Below are positions 62,622 to 64,000 of a DNA stretch of 64,000 nt, in pieces. The translations under genes were made by a program, and so were the position numbers. The stretch lies in the NCBI GenBank assembly GCA_000697055.1, contig JNDT01000944.1, positions 1 through 64,000 of the forward strand, written 5' to 3'. The notes below the pieces were generated by a model that was not told the origin of the DNA, made no database searches, and saw nothing but the letters and a program-made list of their open reading frames with translations. Positions within the stretch are counted from its first letter, which is position 1. Every line of letters starts with the position of its first letter. Source of the DNA: Saksenaea vasiformis B4078. Lineage: Eukaryota; Mucoromycota; Mucoromycetes; Mucorales; Saksenaeaceae.

Positions 62622-62717
62622 TAAAATACTGTTTATTGAATCATTTTTAAGCTACTCTAAATAAAATCTTGCGCCTCTGAAGAGCCTAGTTTGCGCTAAA
62701 GAAGAATAGAATATGCG

Positions 62718-62812
62718 GTAGTTAGTACGTCAATTTTACATGAACTTGGTCTCCCCAGTGGACGCAAAATTTATTCGAGCAGCATAAAAAATAATTCATA
62801 GTAAATGAACGA
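62718..62812 (+). repeat. dispersed repeat C, copy 2
   Basis: This is the partner of 53560-53645. It sits in the 273-base convergent spacer between fumarylacetoacetase and RNase T2, which otherwise holds AATAAA-like 3'-end sequence. Confidence 0.55.
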
Positions 62813-62894
62813 GTGATTTCAAACAGACGCAAAATCATAGTAAAACAAATATTAAAAAAAGTTCATCCATTTCAACTCGTACAAAAGTATAATT

Positions 62895-63864
62895 CTACCA
62901 AATTTTTCCCACATCCTCTTCCTTAGCGTATTTTATGGGATAATGAACCGTCCTGTTACAGGATGTCGATTCACTGTCTGGCAATGTAGGAGTGACCCTC
63001 AGTTCCTTTATGGGACCCTAAAGATGAAAAATAAAAGCATTCAGTTCCGTTCGCACGTTATAGAAGTTGGATATTTACCCGCACATGAAAGTAAAGCCAT
63101 GTTTCGAGAATGTTGCCTTTTTTATCACATCGCAGGTTCGGAGTCAAGTGGAATTCTTTCTCAATGGCTTTCTTGATCTTCTTCGCAGAATACGAGTATC
63201 CCGGAACAATCCCGTGGCGTTTCAGAGCCTTGTAGATATTAAACTTTTGGTAAAGCTTAACTGCCGACTTGAAATAGTCAATCATGCCCTGGTAAGAATC
63301 GCCACCATAACATTTTGATTCAAGAGTCGTCATGCATGTGCCATGCTTCGACCATTCATGAAGCCAGAATGTATCAACCAAGCCTAAAGAAAGACCAACC
63401 GCTGTCAGCGTACAACAACAATCCCGTTTTTTAAAATTTCAGTATTACCTTGGCTGTTAGGCCATACATTGTTCATTTGCTGTACCAGTTCATACTCGTT
63501 GCGGGATTGCAAAATAGCAGTAATGTTTGGATAGGCTCGCCTTTCATCGCAAAATTCTGGCCAAGTGCCATTGGTGCAATAATCAGTCCATAAGCCATGA
63601 ATTGTCCAAGCATCCTTGTAGCCAGCGTTGACATCCCAGAATTGACTAGCCTTCAAATTAATTATCTCTTAAAGGAGGACATTTTACCTACGCAAGCAAA
63701 ATCAGACCGGATTGATTTTCGACGCAGCAACTATCGGTAGACCGAAGTGCAACTTTCGAGCAGCTGATGAGAAGATTGCGACCACAGCTTAGAGTGGAAT
63801 GATGTTTGGCAGAGGCAGACAAAGCGAAAAGGAAGGAAAGGAACAGTAGGTAGACTCTCCTCAT
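62895..63864 (-). CDS. secreted ribonuclease T2
   Basis: Four exons (63864-63692, 63645-63449, 63383-63079, 63017-62895) give 265 residues. The signal peptide is MRRVYLLFLSFLFALSASA. An upstream in-frame ATG at 63906 exists, but the chosen one gives the normal secretory start. Active-site segments are WTIHGLWTDYC (CAS I, His74) and FWLHEWSKHGTC (CAS II, His132, Glu133, His137). Many cysteines fit the disulfides of Rhizopus RNase Rh-type enzymes (SCSKVALRSTDSCCVEN near the N-terminus). It cuts single-stranded RNA outside the cell or in the vacuole for phosphate and nucleotide scavenging. The acceptor giving LLAQFWD was chosen because it alone stays in frame. Confidence 0.94.
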
Positions 63865-64000
63865 TGTTTTTTGGACTTGGGAAGAAAGATAACCAAGATG
63901 AATCACGGGTGCCCATTTTATTTTGTGTGTGTCTTTGTCCTAGATAAGAAACCCTGACGAGTGTAACATTGTCTCGTTCAATGGTAGCCTTTCTCTTTAG

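Overview
The window is eukaryotic nuclear DNA from a filamentous fungus, most likely an early-diverging one (Mucoromycota, probably Mucorales; this placement is inference). Genes are split by short GT-AG introns, mostly about 42-160 bases. Spacers are rich in A/T homopolymers. The gene set is fungal (V-ATPase a-subunit, MUB1/samB, SYM1, Rsc7-like, DUF1752) but includes families lost from yeasts, such as a CH/GAS2 spectraplakin-like protein and DET1. I saw no rRNA, tRNA, CRISPR array or intact transposon. All exon joins were made by eye from splice signals, reading frame and family conservation; none was computed.

Layout. 1-3.9 kb has no recognised gene. 3.9-4.6 kb (-) is a DUF1752/AreA-type regulator. 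7.8-14.2 kb (+) is a ~2,075-residue CH plus coiled-coil plus GAS2 cytoskeletal linker. 14.6-16.2 kb (-) is a BAR-SH3 membrane-shaping protein. 16.9-17.9 kb (-) is an unrecognised 244-residue protein. 18.9-22.0 kb (+) is V-ATPase subunit a. 22.2-25.0 kb (+) is an M13 (neprilysin-like) protein with a degenerate zinc site. 25.8-27.5 kb (+) is an SPX-RING E3 ligase ending in a CaaX box, followed by an unrecognised five-exon candidate. 31.0-32.8 kb (+) is a secreted polyamine-oxidase-like flavoenzyme. 33.3-35.0 kb (+) is a ubiquitin protease that also ends in a CaaX box. 35.1-39.7 kb (+) is DNA2. 39.7-40.8 kb (-) is 3-hydroxyacyl-CoA dehydrogenase. 41.0-43.2 kb (-) is DET1. 47.8-49.4 kb (+) is MUB1/samB. 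51.9-52.6 kb (+) is methionine-R-sulfoxide reductase. 54.3-57.1 kb (+) is a Rsc7/Npl6-like domain fused to PHD fingers. 57.2-58.0 kb (-) is SYM1/Mpv17. 61.0-62.6 kb (+) is fumarylacetoacetase. 62.9-63.9 kb (-) is a secreted RNase T2.

The genes form no obvious pathway cluster. Four of the genes between 25 and 50 kb are ubiquitin-related (SPX-RING ligase, ubiquitin protease, DET1, MUB1), and two of these end in predicted prenylation motifs. The gene-poor spacers (0-3.9, 4.6-7.8, 28.3-31.0, 43.2-47.8, 49.4-51.9, 52.6-54.3 and 58.0-61.0 kb) carry diverged dispersed repeats, three families of which I could pair by eye. Two genes (BAR-SH3 and DET1) show a reading-frame break that no ordinary intron explains.
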